Assembly (NCBI RefSeq): GCF_002563925.1
Contig: NZ_PDJD01000001.1
Span: forward strand, 2,548,973 to 2,612,972
DNA from: Serinibacter salmoneus
GTDB lineage: Bacteria > Actinomycetota > Actinomycetes > Actinomycetales > Beutenbergiaceae
Reading direction: 5' to 3'
DNA length: 64,000 nt
In this document: positions 17,112-24,650 of the stretch, one piece after another
Numbering within the stretch: position 1 is the stretch's first letter
Layout: each line of letters opens with the position of its first letter
Translations under genes and position numbers: made by a program
Notes under the pieces: model-generated
Databases searched by the model: none
The model's input: the letters and a program-made list of their open reading frames with translations, nothing else
Told to the model about the DNA's origin: nothing

Positions 17112-17291
17112 TCAGGCCCGCAGAGTGCCGCGCACCGCGCGAGCCTGCCGGCCAGAGAGCGCGTGGCCGGCGAGGCAGGCGCGAAGCCGCTCCTGGGGCA
17201 CGCCGGAGGCGAGCGCGATCGTCGCCAGCGTCACGTCGCGACGCCGCAGGAGGGACCGCAGCTCGCCCGTGGACAGGATCTGCCGGGTCAT
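17112..17291 (-). CDS. 59-residue HTH-like protein coupled to the coiled-coil gene
   Basis: The ATG at 17291-17289 overlaps the stop of the upstream gene as ATGA, which supports a real coupled start. The product begins MTRQILSTGELRSLLRRRD. Its middle, VTLATIALASGVPQERLRACLAGHAL, has helix-turn-helix spacing like XRE-type domains. It is short and basic (nine Arg in the second half), with no cysteines beyond one. It could be a small DNA-binding regulator of this operon. Confidence 0.55.
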   Translation of the reverse strand: MTRQILSTGELRSLLRRRDVTLATIALASGVPQERLRACLAGHALSGRQARAVRGTLRA

Positions 17292-18400
17292 GAGATCCGC
17301 TCCAGACCCGTGAATCCCATCGTGCGGGAGTTACCGTTAATGCAGGTCTGGTACATGAGGTCATAACCGTCCGGCAGAACGCTGATACCGTCGGTGTACC
17401 AGTTCATCCAGGCCACTACTCCGAGCACCTTGTAGACGCCGTCGTATTGGCCGCCTTCAATGCGGACAATGGCGCCGGGAGTGCGCGGGAACCGCCAGCC
17501 CTCTGCGCAGGTCCAGTGACGGGTGATGACCGGCTTTCCGTATCCCGCCGTCTGGTCCACGGAGCCGTCCAGGCACCAATCCAGCTCCTCTTGCCAGCCA
17601 GAGGCGACGATCCTCTCGACGTGATCGATCTGCAGTGCAGGCTCGGGCTCAGGCTCAGGTGCCGACTTGGACTTGGCGGACTGCGACGAGGTGGGCTGCT
17701 GCGTGGACTGCTGCGACGGGGTGGTCTCAGTCTCCCGAGCCCGACGGGCCTCCTCAGCCTTCGCCTCAGCCTGGCGTGCTGCCTCAGCCTGGCGTGCTGC
17801 CTCAGCCTGACGTGCTGCCTCAGCCTTCGCCTCAGCCTGACGCGCTGCCTCGGCTTGCCGAGCCTCCTCGGCCTCGCGGGCCTCTCGCGCCTGGCGAGCG
17901 CGGTCCTGCTCGGCCAGCACCATGTCATGTGCGCCGGCAACGGCGTCAGCCACCCGCTCGATCTCCTCGACCGTGGTCTCACCCGAGCCGCCCTCGATCA
18001 ACGCGGCGGCGTGGCTGATGACGGCGTCGAGGTCCTTTGTCGAGACGTCCTCGGTCGGCTCGAATGCGATGGCATCGTCCAGGACACCCTGCAGCTCCTG
18101 CAGCGACTCCCAGACCGCTTGGCGACTGTGTGCGTCTCCGAGCGCGGTCAACCGCGAGGTTGCCGCGCCATCTACGCGCGCGTGGTGTGCGTCCGCCATC
18201 GCGGTGTAGCGGGCCGCGGTCACGCGGTGGACCCGCACGCGGCGTTCCTGGTCGGCGTGGGCCTGCTGGATGTACTCCACGGTGCGCTGCTCCGCGCGCG
18301 CGTGATGGGCTTCGATCGCCTCGGTAGCGATCGTGCCGGTGGCAAACACGGCGGCGAGGGCGCCTGCGACGGCGAGGCGACGAGAGGTTCGACGGTTCAT
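17288..18400 (-). CDS. Secreted or anchored coiled-coil protein with possible sortase-like C-terminus
   Basis: This is a 370-residue protein. A membrane or signal segment (LAVAGALAAVFATGTIA) precedes ~150 helical residues. A repetitive EAARQAEAARQAEAKAE coiled coil at ~175-225 and a Ser/Gln/Pro linker come next. A folded C-terminal domain of ~110 residues then includes ITRHWTCAEGW and DLMYQTCINGNSR. The spacing of His, Tyr-x-Thr-Cys and Arg recalls the sortase active site, but I cannot confirm the fold. It lies between the M23 peptidase and the small HTH gene in one operon, so a cell-wall role in transfer is likely. Confidence 0.7.
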   Translation of the reverse strand: MNRRTSRRLAVAGALAAVFATGTIATEAIEAHHARAEQRTVEYIQQAHADQERRVRVHRVTAARYTAMADAHHARVDGAATSRLTALGDAHSRQAVWESLQELQGVLDDAIAFEPTEDVSTKDLDAVISHAAALIEGGSGETTVEEIERVADAVAGAHDMVLAEQDRARQAREAREAEEARQAEAARQAEAKAEAARQAEAARQAEAARQAEAKAEEARRARETETTPSQQSTQQPTSSQSAKSKSAPEPEPEPALQIDHVERIVASGWQEELDWCLDGSVDQTAGYGKPVITRHWTCAEGWRFPRTPGAIVRIEGGQYDGVYKVLGVVAWMNWYTDGISVLPDGYDLMYQTCINGNSRTMGFTGLERIS

Positions 18401-18440
18401 GATCGGGGGTCCTATCTGGTTGTTGTGGGGTTCTTGTTGG

Positions 18441-19175
18441 TCAGGGTGTGACGCCGCGTGCGGCGAGCCAGCTGAGCGGTTCTGTCGTGGAGCCGTCGGG
18501 CAGGTACACGGAGAAGTGCAAGTGAGGGCCGGTGGAGTAGCCCTCGTTGCCGACGCCGGCGATCACCTCACCGACCTGGACCTGCTGGCCGGAGCTCACG
18601 TAGATGCCCGCGCTGGACATGTGGTTGTAGGAGGTGGCGGTGCCATCGGCGTGCCGGAGGACGACGATTCCGCCGGAGTGGGTGCCCCAGTCGCCGTACC
18701 CGACGTGCTCGACGACGCCGGCCTGCACGGCACGGATCGGCGTGCCCAGCGGGGCTGCGAAGTCCAAGCCGTTGTGGAAGGAGGAGCACCCCGAACAGGG
18801 GGGCGTACGCGGGCCGTACGTGCTGCTGATCCGGTACGACCCCGGGTCCACGGGCGAAACCGTCGTACCGGCCTCGGAGACCCGAGCCCCCTCGCCTCGC
18901 AGGGCCTCGGCGCGTGAAGCCACCTGCGCCTGACGGGCGGCCTCGATCTCTGCGGCCCGGGCGGCGCGCACCTCCTCAGCGCTGGTGACCTCCACCGTCG
19001 CGGCCTGCCACGGGAGCTCACCACCGCCCACCAGGACAGTGGACGCCGGGATGGGGACGTCAGGGGCGAGCAGCGCTGCCTGAGCGGTGGCGGGTGTGGC
19101 GATGGCGAGCGCGAGGGCGAAGGCCGTCGCTATGCCCCAGCGGGAGGCATGTGAATGGCGTGCGGGCGTGCGCAT
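18441..19175 (-). CDS. Secreted M23-family peptidoglycan endopeptidase
   Basis: The start MRTPARHSHASRWG at 19175 gives a normal signal peptide ending ATPATAQA. AAAGG lies before it. After a short helical segment the M23 (LytM) domain spans residues ~115-240, with zinc ligands in SSFHNGLDFAAP and GPHLHFSVYLP. Such enzymes cut peptide cross-links in the wall and, in conjugative elements, open a path for the transfer channel. It is the first gene of a minus-strand operon with the coiled-coil gene. Its upstream region is made of palindromic repeats. Confidence 0.92.
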   Translation of the reverse strand: MRTPARHSHASRWGIATAFALALAIATPATAQAALLAPDVPIPASTVLVGGGELPWQAATVEVTSAEEVRAARAAEIEAARQAQVASRAEALRGEGARVSEAGTTVSPVDPGSYRISSTYGPRTPPCSGCSSFHNGLDFAAPLGTPIRAVQAGVVEHVGYGDWGTHSGGIVVLRHADGTATSYNHMSSAGIYVSSGQQVQVGEVIAGVGNEGYSTGPHLHFSVYLPDGSTTEPLSWLAARGVTP

Positions 19176-19199
19176 GGGGCGCCTTTCGGGTAGTCCGGT

Positions 19200-19620
19200 G
19201 GACCAGCCCGGGCGCGCAGCGCCGGGCAAGGCCCTTCTCGCCGGCTCTCCCGCGGCGGCCCTGCCGCCGGGGGCGCGCAGCGCCCCAGGTCGCTGAATTA
19301 CAGCTCGCCTTGTTATTGGGGCGCGCAGCGCCCCGTGTGCCCTTCACCCCGTGCCCCGGGGCGGCCTTGCCGCCCGGGCGCGAAGCGCCCATATCGCCGT
19401 ATCACAGCTCGCCGAGTTGTCCGGGCGCGTAGCGCCCGGTAGTCCTTCTCGCCGATTTACCCGCGGCGGCTTCGCCGCCGGTGGGCGCGCAGCGCCCATA
19501 TCGCCGGATTACACCTCGCCGGTTTGTCCGGGCGCGTAGCGGCCGGAGGTAGTCCTTCTCGCCGACTTCCCCGGGGCGGCCTTGCCGCCCGGGCGCGCAG
19601 CGCCCCGTGCCAATCACCCA
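19200..19620. repeat. Palindrome-rich ~105-bp repeat units, cluster 1
   Basis: Units repeat roughly every 105-110 bp near 19250, 19355, 19462 and 19570. Each holds GGCGGC-n3-GCCGCC, then GGGCGCG-nAG-CGCCC, then ATATCGCCG.ATTACA.CTCGCCG, then a second GGGCGCG-TAG-CGCCC and GTCCTTCTCGCC. Copies are in the same orientation and differ at scattered positions, including in hairpin loops. No gene fits in the stretch. Transcribed, each unit would fold into several GC-rich hairpins. Confidence 0.75.
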
Positions 19621-19633
19621 CTCAATGGCGCGG

Positions 19634-19668
19634 GTGTGGCCGAAGGGTCGACGACCCTTCGGCCACAC
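19634..19668 (-). terminator. Strong hairpin after the conserved RGW gene
   Basis: A perfect 15-bp stem (GTGTGGCCGAAGGGT and ACCCTTCGGCCACAC, loop CGACG) lies 13 bp after the stop of the minus-strand gene. There is no T-run, so it may act as a terminator or an RNA-stabilising hairpin. Confidence 0.7.
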
Positions 19669-19681
19669 TCTGGTTGCTGAC

Positions 19682-20449
19682 TTACTGCGAGTGGGTCGCG
19701 CGCAACTCCCGCATCGCGCTCTCGACGAGCTCATCAACCCTCGGGCGAACCACGTTGGCGTAGACGTCGTTCACGCCGGGCACACCTCGGAACGCAGAGC
19801 TCACCTCTGCAAGGAGAGCGTCGTAGTTCGAGCAGACGTGGCGTAGGTAGTTCCCGCACCAGCGATCCACCGTCTCCGCGTCAGCGCCAGCGACGTCGCG
19901 CCCGAACTCGCCGCGGACCAGGTAGAGGTCCTCCTGGTGCGCGAGTGCCAGCTCTCGGAGCGTGGCCAAATCGCTCGGCGGGTCCACCCGAAGACGAGCG
20001 GCTCGCTCTTGTACCGCTGCATGCACCTCCTGCGAACGGTCCTCGGCGGCAGCCTTGCCACGCTTGGCGCGGGCCCCGGCCTTGGCGATGCGCTCCTTGA
20101 ACTCGGGCGTTGCCTCCGCCGCCTCCACCCGGACGGCCCGGAAGAGGTGTGCCACCCGCGTACCTGCCTGGTTGTGGTCCACCACCAGGTCAGGGTCACC
20201 CAGGAGATCGCGGATCATCGCCGGCGACCAGCCACGCTCCTTCAGGTCGGACTTCATGAACGTGAACGAGTTGCCCGCACCCGTGTAGGCCTTGTCCTCT
20301 TGCCACTGCGGCGTCTTCTCCACCTCCAGCGCGGCTGCCAAGTCGTACCAACCACCCCCGGCACGAGGCAGGTAGTAGCGAGCGAGTTCGCGGGTCCAGC
20401 CCCTACTCTCGAGCTCTTCGATCCGGACGTGGTTGGGGTTCTTGGCCAT
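19682..20449 (-). CDS. Conserved protein with two RGW helix motifs
   Basis: AAGGAAGAGAG precedes ATG 20449 (MAKNPNHVRIEELESRG). The 255-residue protein holds two related segments: EELESRGWTRELARYYLP near residue 11 and SDLKERGWSPAMIRDLLGDPD near residue 67. The latter is followed by VEAAEATPEF. I have seen the pattern RGW(S/T)..(L/M)I..LLG(E/D)PD then RVEAAE.T.EF in other actinobacterial proteins of unknown function. No catalytic motif is visible. Repeat clusters with identical palindromes lie on both sides, so the gene may travel with them. Confidence 0.7.
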   Translation of the reverse strand: MAKNPNHVRIEELESRGWTRELARYYLPRAGGGWYDLAAALEVEKTPQWQEDKAYTGAGNSFTFMKSDLKERGWSPAMIRDLLGDPDLVVDHNQAGTRVAHLFRAVRVEAAEATPEFKERIAKAGARAKRGKAAAEDRSQEVHAAVQERAARLRVDPPSDLATLRELALAHQEDLYLVRGEFGRDVAGADAETVDRWCGNYLRHVCSNYDALLAEVSSAFRGVPGVNDVYANVVRPRVDELVESAMRELRATHSQ

Positions 20450-20499
20450 GGTGTGTCTCTCTTCCTTGTAGGTGTGCATTGAGTGCTTTGCCTTGGAGT

Positions 20500-20685
20500 A
20501 GGGCGCTGCGCGCCCCAGGTCTTCTCACAGGACCACCCGGGGCGGCCCTGCCGCCCGGGCGCGTAGCGCCCCAGGTCGCTGTATTCCAACTCGCGTGGTT
20601 ATCGGGTCGCGCAGCGCTCCAGGGCCTCTCACCGGACCACCCGGGGCGGCCCTGCCGCCCGGGCGCGTAGCGCCCCAGAGCCATT
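20500..20685. repeat. Palindrome-rich repeat units, cluster 2
   Basis: Two units start with GACCACCCGGGGCGGCCCTG at 20531 and 20635, a step of 104 bp. Each continues into GCCGCCCGGGCGCGTAGCGCCCCA. The palindromes match those of cluster 1, but the linker is different (GGTCGCTGTATTCCAACTCGCG). The cluster lies upstream of the RGW gene. Confidence 0.7.
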
Positions 20686-20699
20686 GCCGGACCACGACG

Positions 20700-21665
20700 G
20701 CACTTCGCCGCTGGACGCTACGCAGCGCTACGGTCGATTTGGTTGTGTGTGATACCCTCATACCCGTGGCAAGAAGAAGAAACGTCTTCTGACGTCCTAC
20801 GCCAAGGCCGAAGGCCGCCAGCCTCCCAGGCATTCATTTCTCCAGAAGAACACCCGGCGGCGACTAAGCCGCCCAAAGACACGGTCAACTCCACCCGTTG
20901 ACGTGACCGTGTACACCTCGCCAAACGCGCGCGACCCCCCACCCCACGGTGGCCAGAGCTATGCCCACTCTCGGTCGGGCCGGCGGCGCTAGTGAGTGGC
21001 AGCAGCGGACAGTGGCGAACCCTGTGTGAGGACCGCCTCCCTGGTTCCACGTCCTACCAGGCAGGTGTGCGGTGGTTGATCGGCTGTCGGGCGTCGGCTG
21101 TGGTGCGGGACACTCGAGCGCCCTGCAGACGAGACACTGTGTGCCAGTCATGGTGCGGCCTCGCATCTGTCTCTCCGAGAGTGGTAGCGGCTATCCACAG
21201 GTGGATCGTGCCTGCGCCTCGGCGTTCGTTTCCCTACCTAGACTCGAGTCGACCCGAGACCCCTGGACACGAAGGCGTGGAGGTGTGACATGCGCCGGAC
21301 CTGGCGATGCACGGACAAGATGGCGTGCCACGAGGTGGGTGCTTCTAGGCACTCCGCTCGACCGCGGGCGAGGCAGTGCCGACGATCGCTCACCATCTCG
21401 AGCCGCTCGTGCCGAGCTTGGGCCGTCACCTCCTTGAGGAACGGGCTAGCGCGGCCTTCGCGGGTGTGCCGACCAGTCTGAGCAACCCCGTGGGCTAGTC
21501 CTTGTGGCACACCGCTCGAGCTGCCAGGGGCATCCTGAAGCGTTGCCTAGCTGGCGGTCCAGACCAGTCAGAGGGTGCACAGCCCGAGATCCACCCATTT
21601 CGTCGGAGCCGGGCCACGTGCCGTGGGTATCCCTAACCGCCCCCGACGCTGATCTTGGGGGCGGC
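20700..21665. other. Gene-free stretch of about 960 bp
   Basis: No convincing coding region is visible. Short open frames here lack a ribosome-binding site or a recognisable domain. Two features stand out: GTGATACC-CTC-ATACC at about 20750, resembling the GGTATC/GATACC elements elsewhere in this element, and a hairpin around 20880-20911 (CGGTCAAC tccaccc GTTGAC). A tiny frame GTGGCAAGAAGAAGAAACG at 20766 could encode an Arg-rich leader of eight residues. This is probably decayed accessory DNA. Confidence 0.5.
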
Positions 21666-22307
21666 ATGATGATGCTCATGGACGAGACGAACGAACCAGA
21701 CCTCTTCCGCCAAATCTTGGGCCTTGTCGCTTCACAGGATCCAGACCCCGGCGTGACGGCCGACCGACTGGCGGAGGCGTGCGCTCTCGCGGAAGGACTC
21801 CAAGACCTTCTCTCCGACGACCCCGAAGCCTTCGAACGCCAGGCCGCCCGGAATAGGGTTAGTGAGCAACTCCCGCAACTGATCGGAGAGGTCGTCATTG
21901 CGGCGGCCCGGGCGGAGGACGCCGCCGGGACGCTGCTTCAGTCACGCTCGGGCGACCCGGACAGGCGAGCGGTCGGTTACGACGACAGCAGTTCGCGGCT
22001 AGTCACTGCACTCCGCGATTCAGTCCCTGCCGAGCTCGCTGACCGCTTCGCAAGCGCCTTGAAGCTTCGACACTTTGTGGTTCACGGTGTTTGGGTCAAT
22101 GGATCCTTCGTCAGCAGCCGCAGTGATGGCAAACCGTCCGACTTCGTTTCTCTGAAGAGAAGGTACCGGACGAAGGCTCCAGAGATGGACATGAAGCCCT
22201 TTATGAAGTCAGATCTAGAAGCGCTCGCGCGAGAGTTCTGGGAGATCGAAGACGAACTTGAGCGGCTCCATTCGCAAGTGCTGTTTGGCGAGGGTGAGTC
22301 GGAGTAG
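21666..22307 (+). CDS. Unknown helical protein with HEPN-like RHFVVH motif
   Basis: GGGGGCGGC precedes ATG 21666, giving 213 residues; a longer open frame upstream is not coding-like. The protein is helical and acidic. At residues ~137-143, LKLRHFVVHGVW shows the R-x4-H pattern found in HEPN-type ribonucleases and related helical bundles. It has no membrane segment. HEPN proteins are common in defence and toxin-antitoxin loci, which would suit this accessory region, but the match rests on one motif. Confidence 0.6.
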   Translation: MMMLMDETNEPDLFRQILGLVASQDPDPGVTADRLAEACALAEGLQDLLSDDPEAFERQAARNRVSEQLPQLIGEVVIAAARAEDAAGTLLQSRSGDPDRRAVGYDDSSSRLVTALRDSVPAELADRFASALKLRHFVVHGVWVNGSFVSSRSDGKPSDFVSLKRRYRTKAPEMDMKPFMKSDLEALAREFWEIEDELERLHSQVLFGEGESE

Positions 22308-22495
22308 CGTTGCTCGGGAGTTGCGCCTGAGGGCGCGATAGCGGCTCACCGCAGTTGAGGGTGTAGCAGCCCGGCGCGGTTTCGCCATGGGCTTCCCCAA
22401 CCTCACCAACTACATCGCCCGCTCGCTCCTTGAGGCAAGTGGCTTCAGGCCTCTGCCACATCCTCGTCTGCATTGAGCCGCGATAGTGTCGTGTT

Positions 22496-23215
22496 GTGAC
22501 CGGGTCCACGAAGTCTTCGACCGAATCCGGCTTCTCGGGCGTGCTGCTGGATTGGCGAGGGACGCTGGTCGTCGCACCGACGTTCCGTTGGCTCGTGGCG
22601 GCGGCGCTGGATCAGTTGGACCGGGACGTGAACGATGCTGATGTCGAGCACATCCTGGCTGCGTTGAAGAGCGTGGACAGCACACGCGTCGCGTCTTCGC
22701 AGATCGACACCGACGTCGTCGAGCACCGAGCGGCGTACATGGACTGGTTCGCGGCAGCAGGGCTGGACGACCGACTGGCGGCAGCCCTCTATGCCGTTGA
22801 GTCGGATGCATCCCGCAACGCGTTTGCCCAGGACGTCGAGGGACTGCTGCTGGCGCTCGACACCGCCGGCGTGCGCGTCGGGGTGGTGAGCGACATCCAC
22901 GTCGACCTCAGGCCGGTGTTCGCGAGCCATGTCCTGCCTGACGGCCGGACTTGGGCGGACCTTATCCAGACTTGGGCACTCTCGTTCGAGCTGGGGTTCG
23001 TCAAGCCGGTACCCGAGATCTTCCGAGCCGCCCTCGATGGACTAGGCCTACCCGCGTCGGAGGTGCTGATGGTCGGGGACCGAGGAGCTTGGGATGGCGC
23101 CGCCGTCGAGGTCGGGATGACCACGTTACTGTTGCCCCCGCTGGAGGACCCGGCCGACGAACGGCTGCACCGAGTCCTGGACCTGGCCGTACCAAGAACC
23201 TCCCGCGCCGACTGA
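22496..23215 (+). CDS. HAD-superfamily hydrolase
   Basis: The protein has 239 residues from GTG 22496. Motif I is GVLLDWRGTLVV at residues ~14-25; the first Asp is present, but the second acid is Arg (D-W-R instead of D-x-D). Motif II lies in VGVVSDIHVDL, motif III is the Lys in FVKPVPEIF, and motif IV is VGDRGAWDGAA. A cap domain sits between motifs I and II. The loss of the general acid/base Asp is seen in some ATPase-like or phosphonatase-type HADs and may alter activity. The substrate is unknown. No conserved partner is next to it. Confidence 0.8.
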   Translation: MTGSTKSSTESGFSGVLLDWRGTLVVAPTFRWLVAAALDQLDRDVNDADVEHILAALKSVDSTRVASSQIDTDVVEHRAAYMDWFAAAGLDDRLAAALYAVESDASRNAFAQDVEGLLLALDTAGVRVGVVSDIHVDLRPVFASHVLPDGRTWADLIQTWALSFELGFVKPVPEIFRAALDGLGLPASEVLMVGDRGAWDGAAVEVGMTTLLLPPLEDPADERLHRVLDLAVPRTSRAD

Positions 23216-23304
23216 CCGGCTGGCCTCCGGTCGATCGTGCAACCTACTCTGCACGCCCGACTCAACAAGCCCGAGATCGTGCAACCTGAGTCGGGTCATC
23301 AGGG

Positions 23305-23511
23305 TTAGTGCCTTGCGGCGCGGTGCAATGCGTCGAGGGTGGTTTGGGTGTCGGGGTTGATCGCGGGTGGCAAGACCTCTGCTACACCCTCCTCTGCGTT
23401 GATCCGCCATAGCGCACTCGAGGCGTGACGCTCAGTGCGGATGCCCCGCGCGTCGAACAGAGATGCCCAACTCGACAGCCCGCGTTGGCCCGGTCGCCAA
23501 CAGGTGCACAT
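23305..23511 (-). pseudogene. Possible remnant of a small coding region
   Basis: The frame reading SLFDARGIRTERHASSALWRI-NAEEGVAEVLPPAINPDTQTTL looks protein-like by composition. It has no good start or ribosome-binding site and no recognised family. It may be the 3' end of a lost gene. Two copies of GATCGTGCAACCT lie just right of the HAD gene, at 23232 and 23275. Confidence 0.25.
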
Positions 23512-23810
23512 CAGCGGCGAGAGCCAGGCAGTCCGCCTGAGATCGACTTGACTGAGACTGACTCCTCATCGCCTCGGATCGCGTGCGTGATACCGCCGCG
23601 GCCTTCCCACCGGCTCGGGCTGACCTCAACGAGAAGGTCGTCTCGTGCGATCCGCACGCGATCGGGGTCCGTCTGCCGGCCGTCCGCGTGCTGCGCCGAG
23701 TTCGGGCAGAGCTGCTCGGGCGCGTCCCCCCGTTGGTGGCTGTACCAATTGCCGTATGTAGATACCGGAACCATGCGCGTGCACTCCGGGCATTCATGCT
23801 TCAGCATCAT
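23511..23810 (-). CDS. Small zinc-ribbon-like protein
   Basis: Starting at ATG 23810 (or 23807), the 99-residue frame begins MMLKHECPECTRMVPVSTYG and continues NWYSHQRGDAPEQLCPNSAQH. It has Cys-x2-Cys, then His and Cys at zinc-finger spacing. The rest is polar and contains IARDDLLVEVSPSRWEGRGG. GGAGGGATAGGG lies upstream. It runs in the same direction as the resolvase, which ends 56 bp before its start. Function unknown. Confidence 0.45.
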   Translation of the reverse strand: MMLKHECPECTRMVPVSTYGNWYSHQRGDAPEQLCPNSAQHADGRQTDPDRVRIARDDLLVEVSPSRWEGRGGITHAIRGDEESVSVKSISGGLPGSRR

Positions 23811-23865
23811 CGGATCCCTATCCCTCCGGAGAGCGTGCGGAAATGCCTTCGGAACGAATCTACAT

Positions 23866-24444
23866 CTAGTTGGCTGCACCGACCGTGGCTTCCCGCTGCC
23901 GCAGCTCCTTGTGCACAGTCCCAACCGAGATGCCTAGCGCATCCGCGATCTTGCGGATCGACTCACCCTCGTCGCGGCGGGCGAAGAGAACCCGGCGCTT
24001 GTCGGCGTCCACGACACTGGGCCGGCCACCGACGATCCCGCGCGCCCGGGCCGCGGCGAGCCCGTCCCGCGTCTTGCGAGAGATGTCGCGGCGGCGATCC
24101 TCGGCAAGGGCGAGGGCGATGTCCAGGATCAGGGACCGTTCGGTGTGCTCTCCAGCGGCGATACCGTCTAGTACCTTGACCGAGACACCGCGGCCGAACA
24201 GGTCGTTGAGGACGATCAGTCCCTCCAGGAGGTTGCGCCCAAGGCGGTCGACCTCCTGCACGGTGAGCATGTCGCCCGGGCGGATGTAGTCCAGAGCCTC
24301 CTGGAGGCCCGGCCGGGCGTCCACGGTCAGGCCGCCGCTGACCTTCTCCTCGAAGACTCTGATGCAGATCGGGTCAAGGGCATCGTGCTGGCGGCGTGCC
24401 TCCTGCGCGCTCGTGCTGACCCGTACCAATCCGACTAGCGCCAC
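23866..24444 (-). CDS. Small serine resolvase/invertase with C-terminal HTH
   Basis: GAAGGG sits before GTG 24444, giving VALVGLVRVSTSAQEARRQHD. The catalytic Ser is in RVST. VQEVDRLGRNLLEGL and the E helix (LALAEDRRRDISRKTRDGLAAARARG) follow. A Hin-type HTH then ends the protein (GESIRKIADALGISVGTVHKEL). At 192 residues it is a normal Tn3-type resolvase or invertase. Its first codons and leader (24425-24471) recur, broken, at 28976-29022, so it marks the left end of the cassette structure described in the findings. Confidence 0.92.
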   Translation of the reverse strand: MALVGLVRVSTSAQEARRQHDALDPICIRVFEEKVSGGLTVDARPGLQEALDYIRPGDMLTVQEVDRLGRNLLEGLIVLNDLFGRGVSVKVLDGIAAGEHTERSLILDIALALAEDRRRDISRKTRDGLAAARARGIVGGRPSVVDADKRRVLFARRDEGESIRKIADALGISVGTVHKELRQREATVGAAN

Positions 24445-24471
24445 GCTTGTCCGCCCTTCATATCCACTCCC
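24425..24471. repeat. Left cassette end, copy A (resolvase leader)
   Basis: The 47-bp segment ACCAATCCGACTAG...CATATCCACTCCC matches 28976-29022 at 39 of 47 positions, in the same orientation. Here it belongs to the intact resolvase gene. Confidence 0.75.
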
Positions 24472-24650
24472 CACACCAGTCTAGATACCAAAATGACAGT
24501 TGGCGGGCTGCGTTAGCACGCCAACTAAGCCTCGCAGGCCGGTGGCGGACGTCGCGTCTATGACCGCGTAGTGGGTGGCACGCGACCGCCGGTCCGACAC
24601 GCCGACGGATCGTCTCGCTGGCGACGCCTCCTGGCGGCAGAATCTGTCCA

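Noticed and set aside
17002-17364. 120-residue minus-strand open frame over the small HTH gene
   Set aside because: Composition is Arg/Pro/Ala shadow-like and it overlaps both the coupled 59-residue gene and its neighbour.
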